Shown: piece after piece, positions 5,996 through 7,812 of the stretch
How the letters are laid out: every line of letters starts with the position of its first letter
Numbering within the stretch: the first letter of the stretch is position 1
From: Planctomycetes bacterium UBA2386
GTDB lineage: Bacteria > Planctomycetota > UBA1135 > UBA2386
DNA length: 7,812 nt
Assembly (NCBI GenBank): GCA_002343845.1
Contig: DDSQ01000136.1
Location: 3,809 to 11,620, forward strand
Reading direction: 5' to 3'
Notes under the pieces: generated by a model
The model's input: only the letters and a program-made list of their open reading frames with translations
The model's database searches: none
Told to the model about the DNA's origin: nothing
Translations under genes and position numbers: made by a program

Positions 5996-7321
5996 TCAGC
6001 CGCGCCGGCGATCGGCATCGCCCGGTGCGTCGGCGGTGTCGCCGGGCGGCCCCTCAGCCCCGCCCGGCGGCCGGCCGCCCGGGCGCAGCGGCGCCAGCGC
6101 CGGCGAGAGCACGTGGGCGAGCGGCAGCCGCGCCGCGCGGGCGAAGGCGACGAGGCCGATGGCGATGGCGATCGTGTAGGACAGCGTCGTCGCCAGCGCG
6201 CCGCCCATCAGCCCGAACCGCGGGATCGCCCACCACGACACCGCGACGTTGATCCCCAGCGAGGCGCCGGCCAGCAGCGCGGGCACCTGCGGCCGGCCCG
6301 CGTGGTTCGTGAACCAGGCCGACAGCGCCGATGCCGCGCCGTACAGCACGACGCCGGGCAGCAGCAGCGCGAGCACCGGCAGCGCCGGCCGGTAGGCCTC
6401 GCCGAGCACGCGCGGCACTAGCCACCAGGCCGCGCCCCACAACAGCGGGCTGGCCAGGACCAGCACGCCCACGCTGACGTGCATCGCGCGCAGGGCGAGC
6501 GCCGCGGCCGCGGCGCGATCCGGCTGCCCGATGCGCGCATAGGCGGCGGTCGTCACCGCCGAGGACACGAGCCACAGCAGTTCGGCCACCGCGACGGCGA
6601 TCGAGTAGACGCCGGTCGGCGCGAGGCCGAGGAAGTGCTCGACGAGGAACAGGTCGGCCTTGTAGTTCAGCAGGCTGACCACGTTCGTCGCGCCGATCAC
6701 CGCGGCGAAGCGCAGCTGGGCGCCCAGCGCGGCCGGATCGGGACGGCCCAGCCAGCCGCCGCGTGACGCCGCGGCCGTGGTGCCGAGCGCGACCACCACG
6801 CGCGCCGCCGCCCAGGCCGCGAGCACCGCGGCCAGGTCGCCGCCACGGCCGAGCCCGTGCGCCAGCGCGATGCCGGCCAGCGTCAGCAGCGGCGGCGCCA
6901 GCATCAGCGCCGCCAGGCCGCCCATGCGGCCACGCCCCAGCCACAGCCCGGACAGGTTGCCGGGCAGGAACATCAGCGGCGCGGCCAGCGCGAGCCAGCC
7001 GAGCGAGCCGTAGGCCGCGCCGCCGCTGCGCGCGACGAACCACAGGCCGGCGGCTGCGGCAACCCCAAGCACCAGGCAGGCGACGACCATCGCCCCGAGC
7101 AGCCCGCCCGGGTGGCGGCCGTGGTGCGACAGCTCGCGCGCCACCGCCACGCCGAAGCCGGTGCCCGCCGCGAGCAGCACCGACTCGACAGCGAGGAATA
7201 GCGCGAACGCGCCCTGCGCGGCCGGGCCGAGCCGCGCGGTGTACAGCGTCAGGGCGAGGCCCAGCGCAACGGCGAGCAGGCGCGACCCGAGGTTGACCAG
7301 GCTGGCGCGGGCGAGCGACAT
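5996..7321 (-). CDS. Polysaccharide flippase, Wzx/MATE-like (MOP superfamily)
   Basis: A 441-residue integral membrane protein. By eye about 12 hydrophobic segments can be placed near residues 10-28, 38-58, 74-98, 105-122, 135-155, 161-182, 203-220, 235-262, 278-300, 312-335, 345-366 and 371-392. Family landmarks are the N-terminal SLVNLGSRLLA with LYTARLGPAAQGAFA (26-40) and, after the middle, LLNYKADLFLVEHFLGLAPTG split over 217-237, a stretch found in many O-antigen and exopolysaccharide export proteins. It would flip undecaprenyl-diphosphate-linked oligosaccharide from the cytoplasmic to the periplasmic face of the inner membrane. The last ~30 residues (from about 412) form a hydrophilic Pro/Gly/Asp-rich tail (RPGGRPPGGAEGPPGD) of unknown use. 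The ATG at 7321 lacks a clear Shine-Dalgarno but fits the family's usual start. It is 77 bases after the upstream aminotransferase gene and 54 bases before the acetyltransferase gene, so it fits in the same transcript. Confidence 0.9.
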   Translation of the reverse strand: MSLARASLVNLGSRLLAVALGLALTLYTARLGPAAQGAFALFLAVESVLLAAGTGFGVAVARELSHHGRHPGGLLGAMVVACLVLGVAAAAGLWFVARSGGAAYGSLGWLALAAPLMFLPGNLSGLWLGRGRMGGLAALMLAPPLLTLAGIALAHGLGRGGDLAAVLAAWAAARVVVALGTTAAASRGGWLGRPDPAALGAQLRFAAVIGATNVVSLLNYKADLFLVEHFLGLAPTGVYSIAVAVAELLWLVSSAVTTAAYARIGQPDRAAAAALALRAMHVSVGVLVLASPLLWGAAWWLVPRVLGEAYRPALPVLALLLPGVVLYGAASALSAWFTNHAGRPQVPALLAGASLGINVAVSWWAIPRFGLMGGALATTLSYTIAIAIGLVAFARAARLPLAHVLSPALAPLRPGGRPPGGAEGPPGDTADAPGDADRRRG

Positions 7322-7398
7322 CGCGCGGTTCGGGCGGGGGGCGGCTTCTGGCGGACCGGCGGCGGCGATCGGTCGCGACGGCGTGGCGCGCCCGCGCC

Positions 7399-7812
7399 TC
7401 AGCCCAGCGCGCGGCGCACGGCGGCGATCACGCGGTCCTGGTCAGCCTCGGCGAGGTCCGCGCTCATCGGCAGGCTCAGCACGCGGCGCGCCGCCTCGAC
7501 GCTGTGCGGACAGGATTCGGCCGATGCGAACGCGGCGTAGGCCGGCTGGTGATGCAGCGGCACCGGGTAGTGGATCGCGGTGGGCACGCCCTGCGCCTGG
7601 AGTGCCGCAGCCAGCGCATCACGCTGCTCGGCGAAGACGGTGTACTGCGCCCACACGCAGTCGCGACCCGGTCGCACGGCCAGCGGCCGCAGGCCGTCCA
7701 GGCCCTGCAAGCCCTGGCGGTAGCGCTCGCCGATCTCGGCACGGCGCTGCAGCTCCCAGCCGAAACGCTCGAGCTTGGCCAGCACGACGGCGCACTGCAG
7801 CGTGTCCATGCG
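7399..7812 (-). CDS. DegT/StrS-family sugar aminotransferase, C-terminal part (WbpE/WlbC-like)
   Basis: The 3' end of a gene cut by the right edge of the window; 137 codons plus the stop are present. The visible part begins RMDTLQCAVVLAKLERF, the helix that in complete family members follows an N-S-[RK] motif at about two thirds of the protein. The ATG inside it (7809) is therefore not a start. It continues with RRAEIGERYRQGL, a VWAQYTVFAEQRDAL strand, AIHYPVPLHHQPAYA and SLPMSADLAEADQDRVIAAV, the usual C-terminal domain. The PLP-binding lysine lies outside the window. The wording of these motifs is closest to WbpE/WlbC/FdtB-type enzymes that aminate 3-keto nucleotide sugars. This is a tentative subgroup call from memory of the family. 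It differs clearly from the ArnB/PglE-like enzyme at the other end of the window, so two different amination steps are likely. Confidence 0.88.
   Translation of the reverse strand, partial: RMDTLQCAVVLAKLERFGWELQRRAEIGERYRQGLQGLDGLRPLAVRPGRDCVWAQYTVFAEQRDALAAALQAQGVPTAIHYPVPLHHQPAYAAFASAESCPHSVEAARRVLSLPMSADLAEADQDRVIAAVRRALG

Noticed and set aside
7322..7398. Self-complementary GGCGCGGGCGCGCC on the minus strand just after the stop of the partial aminotransferase.
   Set aside because: The loop would be two bases and no T tract follows; at this composition such palindromes are frequent.

Overview
The window is a dense, very GC-rich stretch (roughly 70% or more G+C by eye). Every gene I can support lies on the minus strand, so transcription runs from right to left. 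It reads as the interior of a surface-polysaccharide (O-antigen, capsule or exopolysaccharide) biosynthesis cluster of a high-GC Gram-negative bacterium. A betaproteobacterium of the Burkholderiales is my best guess, from the GC content, the protein style and the type of cluster. No rRNA or other lineage marker is present to prove it.

In transcription order the layout is: the C-terminal part of a DegT/StrS-family sugar aminotransferase (7812-7399, cut by the window edge); a multi-span Wzx/MATE-like lipid-linked oligosaccharide flippase (7321-5996); a left-handed beta-helix O-acetyltransferase (5941-5342); a GT4 glycosyltransferase (5342-4275); a WbuB-like GT4 glycosyltransferase (4278-3043); and a class I SAM-dependent methyltransferase (3031-2261). 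After a 205-base intergenic region comes a VapBC-type toxin-antitoxin pair (vapB 2055-1798, vapC 1790-1356). It is followed 13 bases later by a second, complete DegT-family aminotransferase of the ArnB/PglE/PseC type (1342-164) and by the first 34 codons of a PglC/WcaJ-like initiating sugar-phosphate transferase (104-1, cut by the window edge).

A plausible joint role is as follows. The two aminotransferases make amino or diamino nucleotide sugars. The initiating transferase loads the first sugar phosphate onto undecaprenyl phosphate. The two GT4 enzymes extend the unit, the acetyltransferase and methyltransferase decorate it, and the flippase moves it to the periplasm. Start and stop codons overlap at acetyltransferase/GT (TGATG) and GT/GT (GTGA), and only 11 bases separate the second GT from the methyltransferase, which points to one translationally coupled transcript. 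No polymerase (Wzy) or chain-length regulator lies in the window.

The oddest feature is the vapBC module sitting inside the pathway operon. Its leader carries three copies of TGATG at an exact 8-base period just downstream of a possible -10 element, which may be an operator for the ribbon-helix-helix antitoxin. I saw no CRISPR array, tRNA, insertion sequence or convincing terminator. Apart from the toxin-antitoxin placement this is a recognisable polysaccharide locus, and I cannot claim a new system.
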